Part shown: positions 8,082 to 15,970 of the stretch, piece after piece
Numbering within the stretch: the stretch's first letter is position 1
Layout of the letters: each line of letters starts with the position of its first letter
Source: Planctomycetota bacterium
GTDB lineage: Bacteria; Planctomycetota; Planctomycetia; Pirellulales; Pirellulaceae
NCBI GenBank assembly: GCA_026692845.1
Contig: JAPLNM010000060.1
Location: 1-32,860 of the forward strand
Direction of reading: 5' to 3'
Length of the DNA stretch: 32,860 nt
Position numbers and translations under genes: made by a program
The notes under the pieces: generated by a model
Told to the model about the DNA's origin: nothing
The model's input: the letters and a program-made list of their open reading frames with translations, nothing else
Database searches by the model: none

Positions 8082-8498
8082 CTAAGCCGGACGTCGACGA
8101 ACCAAACGCACCCGGATGGGCATCTTGGCCGCCAAACGAGCAAAGCAAACCTTCGCTTGCTGCTCTGAAACTCCACCGAGCTCGTACAAAACCGTTCCCG
8201 GCTTGACCACCGCCACCCAGTATTCCGGCTCCCCCTTACCTTTACCCATCCGCGTCTCGAGCGGCTTGGAAGATACTGGTTTGTCCGGAAAAATCCGAAT
8301 GTACAGGCGACCTTCGCCTCGAACGTATTGATTGGCAGCGATACGACCGGCTTCGATCGTCTGGGCTCGAATCCAACCGCCTTGCAGGCATTGGAGTCCA
8401 AAGTCACCAAAGACGACCTTATTGCCGCGTGTCGCGTTACCTTTTATACGTCCTCTTTGGCTTTTTCGGTGCTTGACCCGCTTGGGCATCAGCGCCAT
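8082..8498 (-). CDS. rplP: 50S ribosomal protein L16 (uL16)
   Basis: L16 is a late-assembly protein at the A-site side of the peptidyl-transferase centre. The 138-residue product begins MALMPKRVKHRKSQRGRIKG, the family N-terminus, and has GRLYIRIFPDKPVSSKP and TRMGKGKGEPEYWVAVVKPG. A GGGAG ribosome site sits 9 nt before the ATG at 8498, which supports this start over the ATG at 8489. The gene overlaps the 3' end of rpsC by 62 nt in another frame. Confidence 0.98.
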   Translation of the reverse strand: MALMPKRVKHRKSQRGRIKGNATRGNKVVFGDFGLQCLQGGWIRAQTIEAGRIAANQYVRGEGRLYIRIFPDKPVSSKPLETRMGKGKGEPEYWVAVVKPGTVLYELGGVSEQQAKVCFARLAAKMPIRVRLVRRRPA

Positions 8499-9150
8499 CG
8501 TTATTGTCTCCCGCGTAGGAACCTTGATTTACCCAAACCTGAACCCCGATATTCCCCTGCGGGGTCGAAGCCTCAGCGAAACCGTAACTGATCTTTGCTT
8601 GGATCGTGCTCAGGGGCAACGAACCTGCGTTTGCCTTTTCGCAACGAGCCATTTCTGCTCCACCTAGCCGGCCCGACAACTGGAGCTTAATCCCCTTGGC
8701 CCCGGCACTCATGGTCGTTTCGATCGAACGCTTCATCGTCCGACGAAAGCTAGAGCGTTTTGCCAATTGCTTGGCGATGTCTTCAGCGATTAACTGCGCC
8801 TGAATTTCCGGTCGATGGACTTCCTCAACCTTCAAATTCACACGACGTCCGATCAAATTCTGCAATTCTTCTTGCAGAATCTCGATCTCCGTACCCTTCT
8901 TGCCTATAAGCAAGCCAGGTTTGGCGACAAAGACGTGAAGTCTAACTTCGTCACGAGTGCGTTCGATCTCGATGCGATCGATCCCTGCCTCGCGGTAAGC
9001 CGGCTTGGTCGGATGAAACTTAATAAACTTGCGAATCTTCTGGTCTTCAACCAGAAGCTCCGCGAACTCTTTCTTACTGGCATACCATCGGCTTTTCCAA
9101 CCCATGACGATGCCGGTTCGAAAGCCAATAGGATTTACTTTTTGTCCCAT
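8437..9150 (-). CDS. rpsC: 30S ribosomal protein S3 (uS3)
   Basis: S3 lies in the 30S head at the mRNA entry tunnel and helps unwind mRNA. The 237-residue product begins MGQKVNPIGFRTGIVMGWKS. It has a KH domain with KPGLLIGKKGTEIEILQEEL and the C-terminal domain with SGRLGGAEMARCE and a GVQVWVNQGSY ending of the core. A lineage-specific tail of about 26 residues, rich in Asp/Ala and then basic (KKPKRTYKR), is encoded in the overlap with rplP. Confidence 0.98.
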   Translation of the reverse strand: MGQKVNPIGFRTGIVMGWKSRWYASKKEFAELLVEDQKIRKFIKFHPTKPAYREAGIDRIEIERTRDEVRLHVFVAKPGLLIGKKGTEIEILQEELQNLIGRRVNLKVEEVHRPEIQAQLIAEDIAKQLAKRSSFRRTMKRSIETTMSAGAKGIKLQLSGRLGGAEMARCEKANAGSLPLSTIQAKISYGFAEASTPQGNIGVQVWVNQGSYAGDNNDGADAQAGQAPKKPKRTYKR

Positions 9151-9162
9151 GTTCGTTACTTC

Positions 9163-9519
9163 CTACAGCTCGTCCAAGCGCTTGAGTACCACCGAAATAT
9201 GACTTGACCGCTTGAGGATCGTAAAGGCCTGGCCGCGCGATCGTGGCTGAAACCTCTTGACCATCGGGCCACCATCAATGCGAGCATCGACGACAACCAA
9301 TTCGTTAACATTGTACGATTCGCCGCTGTTTTGCTCCGTGTCCTGCGCACTGCCACACGCGCTCAAGATCACCTTCTCCAACATCCTCGCACCGCGATGA
9401 GGCTGGAACCGGAGTATCTCTAGAGCTTCGTCGGCAAATTTGCCACGAACCAAATCGGCCAGCGGACGCACCTTGCGTGCGCTGATTCTTGCATATTTGT
9501 GTGTTGCTCGATAAGGCAT
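9163..9519 (-). CDS. rplV: 50S ribosomal protein L22 (uL22)
   Basis: L22 lines the exit tunnel and contacts all 23S domains. The 118-residue product contains the N-terminal segment YARISARKVRPLADLVRGK, the middle part EKVILSACGSAQDTEQN, and a C-terminal signature with DGGPMVKRFQPRSRGQA, which forms the tunnel-loop hairpin. It is 12 nt downstream of rpsC's start side neighbour and shows canonical order rpsS-rplV-rpsC. Confidence 0.98.
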   Translation of the reverse strand: MPYRATHKYARISARKVRPLADLVRGKFADEALEILRFQPHRGARMLEKVILSACGSAQDTEQNSGESYNVNELVVVDARIDGGPMVKRFQPRSRGQAFTILKRSSHISVVLKRLDEL

Positions 9520-9559
9520 AATATTGTCTCGTTTTCCTCAGCGATTCGCTGCCTGAAAG

Positions 9560-9832
9560 CTACTTCTTGCCTCCCTTACCGCCGTGTCCGCGGAAGGTAC
9601 GCGTTGGAGCAAACTCGCCTAACTTGTGACCAACCATGTCTTCAGTGACGAAAACCTTGATGTGGGCCTTGCCATTATGCACCTCGAACGTCGTGCCCAC
9701 AAACTCCGGCACAATCGTACAACGACGTGCCCAAGTCCGGATTGGCTGGTTGCTACTTATAGACCGTGCCTTTTGAAACTTTTCAAAAAGCCTTGGGTCT
9801 ACGAAAGGCCCCTTTTTTGTCGAACGTCCCAT
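9560..9832 (-). CDS. rpsS: 30S ribosomal protein S19 (uS19)
   Basis: S19 sits in the 30S head beside S13 and contacts tRNA. The 90-residue product begins [18 protein letters not shown] and has the signature [20 protein letters not shown] with [14 protein letters not shown] at the C-terminus. The length matches the family. It is 20 nt downstream of rplB. Confidence 0.98.
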   Translation of the reverse strand: MGRSTKKGPFVDPRLFEKFQKARSISSNQPIRTWARRCTIVPEFVGTTFEVHNGKAHIKVFVTEDMVGHKLGEFAPTRTFRGHGGKGGKK

Positions 9833-9852
9833 CTTTTATGCGCCCCTGATCG

Positions 9853-10710
9853 TTATCTCAACTTCAACTGACCGTATCGTACCGATTTACGTCGTCGAAT
9901 GATCGACGCATTGCTTGGCTTACGACGACGTCGTGTAAAGCCACCCTTGGCCAACTTGCCAGTCGGACTGACAGGATGGCGTCCACCCTTTGTTTTGCCT
10001 TCTCCACCACCGTGCGGGTGGTCGACTGGATTCATCGCTGTTCCGCGAACGTGTGGACGCCAGCCCTTCCAACGGTTCCGTCCAGCTTTGCCGATGCGTA
10101 CCGCATCGTGCTCGGAATTCCCCATCTTGCCAATCGTCGCTCGGCCTTGACTCGGTACGCGGCGAACTTCGCCACTGGGCAATTGAAGCTGCGCCCAAGA
10201 GCCCTCGCGGGCCATCAAAACCGCTGACGATCCAGCCGAACGGCATAGTGCCGCACCGCGTCCAGGAGTCATCTCGATACAACATACGTCCATCCCAGGC
10301 GGGATGTTTTTCATCGGTAAGCAGTTCCCAGGCGTCGGGGGAGCCTCCGGGCCGTTCATCAAAACGTCACCCTTTTTCATGCTCTCGGTCGCCAGGATGT
10401 AAACCTTCTCTCCGTCAGCATAGACCACCAACGCAATCCGTGCACTGCGATTTGGATCATACTGAATCGAATCGATCGTCCCCTTGATCCCATCTTTGAT
10501 CCTGCGGAAATCGACGATCCGATACATCCGCTTGTGACCACCACCCCGGTGTCGGGATGTGATGAACCCTTGGTTGTTGCGGCCACCCTTCTTCTTCTGA
10601 CGCTTAAGCAAACCCTTTTCAGGCTTGGCACCTGGTGTGAGTTCGGCAAAGTCACTACAAGACGAATTTCTCCGTCCTGGCGAAGTTGGCTTGTGTATTC
10701 GTATTCCCAT
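9853..10710 (-). CDS. rplB: 50S ribosomal protein L2 (uL2)
   Basis: L2 is needed for subunit joining and supports the peptidyl-transferase centre. The 285-residue product has KPTSPGRRNSS near the N-terminus, the RNA-binding part with RHRGGGHKRMYRIVDFRR, and the conserved MNPVDHPHGGGEG containing the functionally important histidine near residue 230. The C-terminus is basic (RRRKPSNASIIRRRKSVR). The N-terminal residues differ from the usual MAVKKYKPTSPGR, but the ATG at 10710 is the sensible start. Confidence 0.98.
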   Translation of the reverse strand: MGIRIHKPTSPGRRNSSCSDFAELTPGAKPEKGLLKRQKKKGGRNNQGFITSRHRGGGHKRMYRIVDFRRIKDGIKGTIDSIQYDPNRSARIALVVYADGEKVYILATESMKKGDVLMNGPEAPPTPGNCLPMKNIPPGMDVCCIEMTPGRGAALCRSAGSSAVLMAREGSWAQLQLPSGEVRRVPSQGRATIGKMGNSEHDAVRIGKAGRNRWKGWRPHVRGTAMNPVDHPHGGGEGKTKGGRHPVSPTGKLAKGGFTRRRRKPSNASIIRRRKSVRYGQLKLR

Positions 10711-10757
10711 GATCCGATTCCCGTTTCCTTATTGCTCGCTTCTTTAGTCGCTATGGC

Positions 10758-11069
10758 CTAGAAGAAATCAATCTTGTATTCACCACCGAGCTTTACGATC
10801 GCTTTTTTCCAAGCTTTCGTCACCCCAGCCTTGGCTTTGTACCGCCGTGCTTTGCCAGCATGATTCTGTGTCGCTACTGCCTCGACCTTGACGTTGAAAA
10901 GTTCCTCAATCGCATGCTTGATCTGAGGCTTAGTCGCCAACGGACTAACTTCAAATGCATAGCGATTTTGACGTGTCGCTTTGTGCACGCCCTTCTCGGT
11001 TACCAAAGGTCGGTAAACGATCTGGTGCGGCGTCAAAACCATCGAGGTCTTTGGAGGTTGTTTTGCCAT
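10758..11069 (-). CDS. rplW: 50S ribosomal protein L23 (uL23)
   Basis: L23 is the main docking site at the tunnel exit for trigger factor and the signal recognition particle. The 103-residue product has the N-terminal YRPLVTEKGVHKATRQNRYA, KPQIKHAIEELFNVKVEAV, and a basic loop with NHAGKARRYKAKAG. The ending WKKAIVKLGGEYKIDFF matches the usual 'wKKAivtL..G..i.ff'. The first 12 residues are an extension. Confidence 0.97.
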   Translation of the reverse strand: MAKQPPKTSMVLTPHQIVYRPLVTEKGVHKATRQNRYAFEVSPLATKPQIKHAIEELFNVKVEAVATQNHAGKARRYKAKAGVTKAWKKAIVKLGGEYKIDFF

Positions 11070-11129
11070 GACTCTTTACTCTTATTTCCTAACTGTCTCG
11101 CTTTGGGCTAACCCCAACAATCGATCCGA

Positions 11130-11759
11130 TTACGCACTGGCCCGTGATTTGATCCAATCCAAAGCCTCACGCGTAAGCACTAGCTTTCGCGGTCGGAGAA
11201 TACTCAACGCATTCAAATCGCTCACAGGGCTAATTGTCAAACCTTGTATATTTCTACCGCTGAGGTAGACGTTGCGGTCATGCGAGGCGATCGCAAGCGT
11301 CTTGCTGACGCCATCGAGCCCCAAGGCCTTGAAAGCACCGACCAATGCTTTGGTCTTTGGTGCCTCCATCGCCAATCGATCGATCACAATAACCGACTCG
11401 GCACCTATCTTGGCAGCTAAAGCCATTCGCGTCGCGGCCTGCACCGCCTTGCGAGGAAGCCGATAGTAGTAAGACCGAGGCTGCCTGGAGTTTGCGTGTC
11501 CACCGCCGCGCCTTACAGGCGTTCTCTTGGCACCCATCCGGGCGTTTCCAGTTCCCTTCTGCCGATACATCTTCTTGGTCGATCCGGAAACCTCTCCTCG
11601 AGATTTGGTCTTGTTGCTGCCCTGACGAGCGTTGGCCAAGTACATTACGACCGCATCATGCAATAACTGCTTGCTGACCCTCGGTGCAATCGTCGACGGG
11701 TCGATATCGTAATCACCGACTTGATTTCCCGACAGATCGTATACTGGAAGCTTTACCAT
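11130..11759 (-). CDS. rplD: 50S ribosomal protein L4 (uL4)
   Basis: L4 has a globular domain on the ribosome surface and a loop reaching the exit tunnel; in gammaproteobacteria it also represses the S10 operon. The 209-residue product carries the tunnel-loop signature QKGTGNARMGAKRTPVRRGG followed by GHANSRQPRSYYYRLPRK. The C-terminal part has the Rossmann-like core (ESVIVIDRL, NVYLSGRNIQG). The length and position between rplC and rplW are normal. Confidence 0.98.
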   Translation of the reverse strand: MVKLPVYDLSGNQVGDYDIDPSTIAPRVSKQLLHDAVVMYLANARQGSNKTKSRGEVSGSTKKMYRQKGTGNARMGAKRTPVRRGGGHANSRQPRSYYYRLPRKAVQAATRMALAAKIGAESVIVIDRLAMEAPKTKALVGAFKALGLDGVSKTLAIASHDRNVYLSGRNIQGLTISPVSDLNALSILRPRKLVLTREALDWIKSRASA

Positions 11760-11817
11760 GATTCGTATTCTACCGATTCCCCTACCACCGAACGCTCGAC
11801 CCTACAAACGCAACAAA

Positions 11818-12504
11818 TCAACCGACCTTGTTCGTCTCGCGAACCACTACGTACCCACCAGCAGGACCAGGAACCGGACCATGCACCAACAAGATATTGT
11901 TCTCGAGATCAATCTTGACCAATTTAAGATTCCGCATCGTGACTTGATCGACACCGTAGTGCCCAGCCATTTTGCGACCCTTGCGAACGCGACCTGGGTA
12001 AGTACCAGCAGCAGTACCCCCTGGGTGTCGGTGTACTTTCTTCACGCCGTGGGTGGCTCGCTGACCACTGAAATTGTGTCGCTTCATCCAACCGGAGTAA
12101 CCACAACCCTTAGAGATGGCCGTCACGTCAACCGACTTGATGCCGTCTAAGTAGCTTACCAAGACCTCTGCACCGACAGCCAAACCAGCGTCGCCACGCA
12201 ACTCTTTGATGAACTTCTTGGGCTCCCCCTCCGACTTGACAACCACTGCTACACCAGCAGCCTTGAGCTTCGCCGAACGCTTGCTCAAGATATCAGCCAC
12301 GTGGCCACGCTCCGATCGGGAGGCTAACCTGCGCGGCTTGTCCTTGAACCCCAACTGCACGGCGTCGTAGCCATCACGATCCACAGTCTTGACCTGCAAC
12401 ACTTTACAAGGCCCCGCCTCAATGACCGTCACAGACACGATGCTGCCATCGGGCTGGAATATCTGCGTCATGCCGACTTTGCGGCCCAGGATACCTTTTC
12501 TCAT
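11818..12504 (-). CDS. rplC: 50S ribosomal protein L3 (uL3)
   Basis: L3 is one of the two proteins that start 50S assembly. The 228-residue product begins [16 protein letters not shown], the canonical bacterial start. It contains [20 protein letters not shown] and [20 protein letters not shown] in the extension that reaches the peptidyl-transferase centre, then GRKMAGHYG. It is separated from rpsJ by 147 nt, a wider spacing than usual. Confidence 0.98.
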   Translation of the reverse strand: MRKGILGRKVGMTQIFQPDGSIVSVTVIEAGPCKVLQVKTVDRDGYDAVQLGFKDKPRRLASRSERGHVADILSKRSAKLKAAGVAVVVKSEGEPKKFIKELRGDAGLAVGAEVLVSYLDGIKSVDVTAISKGCGYSGWMKRHNFSGQRATHGVKKVHRHPGGTAAGTYPGRVRKGRKMAGHYGVDQVTMRNLKLVKIDLENNILLVHGPVPGPAGGYVVVRETNKVG

Positions 12505-12651
12505 GTTTCAAGTTCCGTGAATCGTTGCCTTACAGGACTCGCCAACCTTTTCGTTACGCCCGAAAAGCTAGGCCGTTACCCCTAAAGCATCCGCACCATA
12601 CGAGGAAAACCTTTAATAAAAACCGTTTCGGGAAAACACCCGAGAGAAAGC

Positions 12652-12975
12652 CTACCTTGAAGTTGCCTTGATCTTGATATCAACCCCAGCCGGCAAACTC
12701 AATTTGTTCAACGCCTCAATCGTCCTGGCAGTCGCCTGCTTGATATCGATCAATCGCTTGTGGGTCCGAATCTCGAACTGCTGCCGAGCTTTCTTGTCAA
12801 TGTGCGGACCAGAAAGAACCGTGTACTTCTCAATTCTCGTCGGCAACGGGATCGGACCATGCACCTCAGAGTGCGTCCGCTTGGCCGTCTCGACAATTTC
12901 GAGAGCACTTTGATCCAGAACAGCATGATCGTAAGCTTCCATGCGTATCCTAATGACTTCGTGCGATCCAGACAC
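12652..12975 (-). CDS. rpsJ: 30S ribosomal protein S10 (uS10), first gene of the cluster
   Basis: S10 is a 30S head protein that in many bacteria also forms the NusB-S10 antitermination partner. The 107-residue product has [17 protein letters not shown] at the N-terminus, the loop signature [20 protein letters not shown], and [18 protein letters not shown]. It opens the operon: a promoter-like sequence lies about 110 nt upstream and no fusA or tuf gene precedes it. Confidence 0.98.
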   Translation of the reverse strand: MSGSHEVIRIRMEAYDHAVLDQSALEIVETAKRTHSEVHGPIPLPTRIEKYTVLSGPHIDKKARQQFEIRTHKRLIDIKQATARTIEALNKLSLPAGVDIKIKATSR

Positions 12976-13058
12976 AGTTACCTACCTCATCTAAAGCTAT
13001 CGTCAACGCGCAGTTGGCTCTTTCGAAGATCTCTCCGAACGCTCCACGCTCAAACAAG

Positions 13059-13076
13059 CCTTCTCAGGTGAGAAGG
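13059..13076 (-). promoter_or_regulatory. Hairpin in the 5' leader of the S10 operon
   Basis: CCTTCTC (13059-13065) and GAGAAGG (13070-13076) form a 7-bp stem with a 4-nt loop, just downstream of the -10 box. The transcript would begin near or within it. There is no T-run, so it is not an intrinsic terminator. It could stabilise the mRNA or serve in feedback control; this is inference. Confidence 0.4.
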
Positions 13077-13083
13077 GAGCAAG

Positions 13084-13112
13084 ATCGTATGAGGGACTCG
13101 ACAGTTAGTCAA
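13084..13112 (-). promoter_or_regulatory. Promoter of the S10 ribosomal operon
   Basis: On the minus strand TTGACT (13112-13107) is followed by a 17-nt spacer and TACGAT (13089-13084), both close to the sigma70 consensus. It lies between the terminator of the upstream operon and rpsJ, leaving a leader of roughly 100 nt. Confidence 0.65.
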
Positions 13113-13223
13113 CTACAAATCAAACTTTTTGCCTTCGCGGCTTAAAGAATGCTCGGTGTTTTCAGTTTCACCTAGCGTTTTCCCTGTTTTTAACCAGTGG
13201 GTTTGCCCGCAAAGCCAACCTAG

Positions 13224-13261
13224 AAAAAAAGCCAGAGCCGGTGTCTCCACCCAACTCTGGC
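13224..13261 (-). terminator. Intrinsic terminator of the PilM-type operon
   Basis: Read on the minus strand, GCCAGAG (13261-13255) pairs with CTCTGGC (13237-13231) across a 17-nt loop and is followed by seven T (13230-13224). It starts 49 nt after the stop at 13310. Together with the promoter and leader hairpin it fills the 334-bp stretch between that gene and rpsJ; I see no gene there. Confidence 0.85.
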
Positions 13262-13309
13262 CCGTTCGATTGACCAAGCTTTGCTCACTGAGCATCCAAT
13301 CGCAGAGGA

Positions 13310-15925
13310 TTACTTGCCGGCCCCCAAACCAGGACCGCCCGCACCAGCGCCCCCCAATCCAGGCCCGCCAGGACCCGAACCGCTGAGTCCAGGGCCGCCA
13401 GGACCCGAGCCTAAGCCGCCGAGTCCACCTAAGCCTCCAATACCACCCATGCCACCACCCATGCCACCGGGGCCTTCTCCTGCCGATCCGCCGTCGCTTC
13501 GGAGCGATCCACCCAAAGGACCTACAGCTGGCTTGTCGGGCTGAGTAAACATTCCATATCCATTGAAGTCGTCGAATTCGCGTAGCACCACGATCCGTCC
13601 AGAATCGGGATCAAAAGCGACCGAATCAGCTCCCGTTTTTAGACCACTGTCCTTAGGAACCTTCATCTCCAAGGGTTGCATGCCGTGCATGTCGATGACT
13701 GCCAAAAGGGTCTTGCCCTCCCTTTTCTCTACGGTCTTGATCAACTTGGTCACCGGATGGATCAATTCCAAGGCAACTTCCTTGCCCTGCTCCTTCAACT
13801 GCTGCCCAAATACATGCCCACGACTGGTCGTCTCTTTCCTTGCCAAATAACTAGCAAGCTTTGGATCGTAATCGGCAAACACCATCTCGGCCCGAGGCGC
13901 AGAGGCCTCAAATAACCGACGCTGCGCATCGGGAGCATAGGCTACATTCAACTCGCCAAGATAAGCCTCCGCCTGTCGCTTGGTCGATACAGGGCCAGAA
14001 GGCTCTGACCAAGCTGCCTTGCGGGCTGAGTTCCGCTTGTAATACGTTTCTCGACCATCCTTGTCTTTCTCGGGCTTAAACGCCTGCCGGTCTTGCCGCT
14101 CTTTGCCCAGCAAATCCTGAACACGTCGCAATGTACCCGTGGCAGAATCCAATACCGCCGATCGAGGCTGAATCGACCCGGATTCTGGGAAGTTCGGATC
14201 GTACATCAACAAACGCACGCGATAACGATACACCCGATTGGGCTTGGCCTCAAAGTCATAAAAACGAACCAGCTTGTACTTCGTCGAAGGCAACTCGCGT
14301 GGAATGTCTTCTCTGGCCGTTCCACTGCCAGCTCCCGCTCCGCCGCCGGCTCCGAAGCCGCCTGCTCCGCCTAAACCGCCAAGCCCACCGATTCCCCCCG
14401 GTGCTCCGCCCGATGGACCGCCGCCTCCACTGTAACCCGAGGGGGGTCCGCCAGCTCCACCGCCACCTCCACTGTAACCCGAGGGGGGGCCGCCAGCTCC
14501 ACCGCCACCTCCACTGTAACCCGATGGAGGTCCGCCAGCTCCACCGCCACCTCCACTATAACCCGATGGAGGTCCGCCTCCACCATAGCCTGCAGGCGCT
14601 CCACCCGCAGGCGCACTGCCCTCAGACTCGCCCCCGGATTCGCCCTCGAATCCACTGCTGCCACCAGCTCCAGGTCCACCCGCTGGACCTCCAAGCCCAC
14701 CAGGAGCTCGTACAACCCCAGAACCGGAACCGACTTTCGGTATCTCGGTGTGCGAAACAACCTCGCGGTAATTCTTCAATAGCAATGGCGGAACAGGAAT
14801 CGTGATGTTCGGTGCGGTCCAGCCTGCCTCGGAAACCTCCGGAGCTGTCCCGAGCCAAACGGATTTGGAAAGCTCTTTCAATCGCTCCGAACCGGCACCG
14901 ACCAGCGGTTGCCAATCGGCTTCCTGAATCGCTTTGGTCGGATCCTCGGTCACGTCGACTCGCTCGACTTCAAAGCCGGCATAGTTGGGCGTATCGCGAC
15001 CCGGCATGATGTTCCCCCCCGGAGAAAGCTTGGATCGATACTCTTTTTCCAATTCCTCATGGGGTGCCAAGGCCATGACACTCACAAATCCAATGTCCCT
15101 TGGGCCGATCGATTTGCGTCTCGGATCGTTCGGGTTCGACGCCCCAAGCGTATGCGAAGGGAAACCTTGATCATAGCCGCCCGACAAATAGCGCTTCGCA
15201 TTGGTCACCGCCCCACCTCCAAGCCCTCCGCCCATTCCTGGAGGCCCTCCACCGCCGATGAGTCCCGGAGGTCCCCCTCCCGGACCACCGCGGCCGCCCC
15301 CACCTTCTCCTTCAAATCCACCCCCGGGTCGACCCGCGCCGGGCTCTTTCTTTTTCGCTTCTTTTTTTTCTTCTGCAGCGCTGAGCTTGTCGAGATACTC
15401 GACCAATTGCGCATTGGCATTGCCCACAACAATCGGTCCAAAGTAATAACTGGCTTCCAGCCCCGTGGCCGGAAGAATCTCGGGGTCGACTCGGTATCCA
15501 GTGATTCTCGAACCCGGTACGGGTATCTCCGGACGATACATATCCTTGGGAATCGGCTTGGTAGCATCCACCGATTTCTCGGTATAGCTAACATCGACGA
15601 CCCCCTTGACTCGCGCCTCCTCATCCTTGATCGCATCCCAATGGTTCTCGCGTATCTGATTGAGAACTTGATTGGCCTTGTCGGAAAGCTTCTTCGGGTC
15701 TTTCGTCGCCTCGATGGTCTTGGACGTAAACCCCAAATAAATTAACCCAGCACTCAAGAGCAACATCAAGCCAAAGACGAATTTCTCCACATGGTAGAGC
15801 ATAAATTCTTTGGCATTGAAACTCCCCTTGGACTTCGACTTGCTCTTGCCAGCGGCCTTCTCTTCCGATTTGCTTGCCACCGGTTTGCTATCGGCTTGGT
15901 CTTTGCTTTTCTTTTTTCCGAACAT
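13310..15925 (-). CDS. Gly-rich single-pass membrane protein, third gene of the PilM-type operon
   Basis: I do not recognise a named family. The 871-residue product has a Lys/Ser-rich cytoplasmic N-terminus (1-45), one transmembrane segment at about 49-66 (FVFGLMLLLSAGLIYLGF), then an exported part. Two low-complexity stretches interrupt it: a Gly-rich run near DNA 15200-15340, and a tandem GGPPSGYSGGGGGA repeat at 14418-14580. Between and after them are folded-looking segments, including VRFYDFEAKPNRVYRYRVRL. It ends in another Gly/Pro-rich tail. An AGGAG site precedes the ATG, and the gene is 45 nt downstream of its partner. Its position suggests a PilO/PilP-type partner of the PilM-PilN fusion; this is inference. 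Confidence 0.75.
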   Translation of the reverse strand: MFGKKKSKDQADSKPVASKSEEKAAGKSKSKSKGSFNAKEFMLYHVEKFVFGLMLLLSAGLIYLGFTSKTIEATKDPKKLSDKANQVLNQIRENHWDAIKDEEARVKGVVDVSYTEKSVDATKPIPKDMYRPEIPVPGSRITGYRVDPEILPATGLEASYYFGPIVVGNANAQLVEYLDKLSAAEEKKEAKKKEPGAGRPGGGFEGEGGGGRGGPGGGPPGLIGGGGPPGMGGGLGGGAVTNAKRYLSGGYDQGFPSHTLGASNPNDPRRKSIGPRDIGFVSVMALAPHEELEKEYRSKLSPGGNIMPGRDTPNYAGFEVERVDVTEDPTKAIQEADWQPLVGAGSERLKELSKSVWLGTAPEVSEAGWTAPNITIPVPPLLLKNYREVVSHTEIPKVGSGSGVVRAPGGLGGPAGGPGAGGSSGFEGESGGESEGSAPAGGAPAGYGGGGPPSGYSGGGGGAGGPPSGYSGGGGGAGGPPSGYSGGGGGAGGPPSGYSGGGGPSGGAPGGIGGLGGLGGAGGFGAGGGAGAGSGTAREDIPRELPSTKYKLVRFYDFEAKPNRVYRYRVRLLMYDPNFPESGSIQPRSAVLDSATGTLRRVQDLLGKERQDRQAFKPEKDKDGRETYYKRNSARKAAWSEPSGPVSTKRQAEAYLGELNVAYAPDAQRRLFEASAPRAEMVFADYDPKLASYLARKETTSRGHVFGQQLKEQGKEVALELIHPVTKLIKTVEKREGKTLLAVIDMHGMQPLEMKVPKDSGLKTGADSVAFDPDSGRIVVLREFDDFNGYGMFTQPDKPAVGPLGGSLRSDGGSAGEGPGGMGGGMGGIGGLGGLGGLGSGPGGPGLSGSGPGGPGLGGAGAGGPGLGAGK
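14418..14580 (-). repeat. 42-bp tandem repeat coding for GGPPSGYSGGGGGA units
   Basis: About four head-to-tail copies of a 42-bp unit lie in frame in the 871-codon gene and encode a 14-residue Gly/Pro/Tyr unit. The copies differ by a few bases (for example CCCGAGGGG versus CCCGATGGA). The array is in frame, so copy changes would lengthen or shorten the linker without breaking the protein. Confidence 0.85.
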
Positions 15926-15970
15926 AAACGAACTCCTAGGTTAGTTGGTTCCCGAATCGGGATTCGTTGA

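Noticed and set aside
14131-15745. Plus-strand frames of 224 and 278 codons antisense to the 871-codon gene
   Set aside because: They mirror the Gly-rich repeats (giving His/Leu/Arg-rich repeats) and have no recognisable features; the minus-strand gene has a ribosome site, operon context and a membrane segment.
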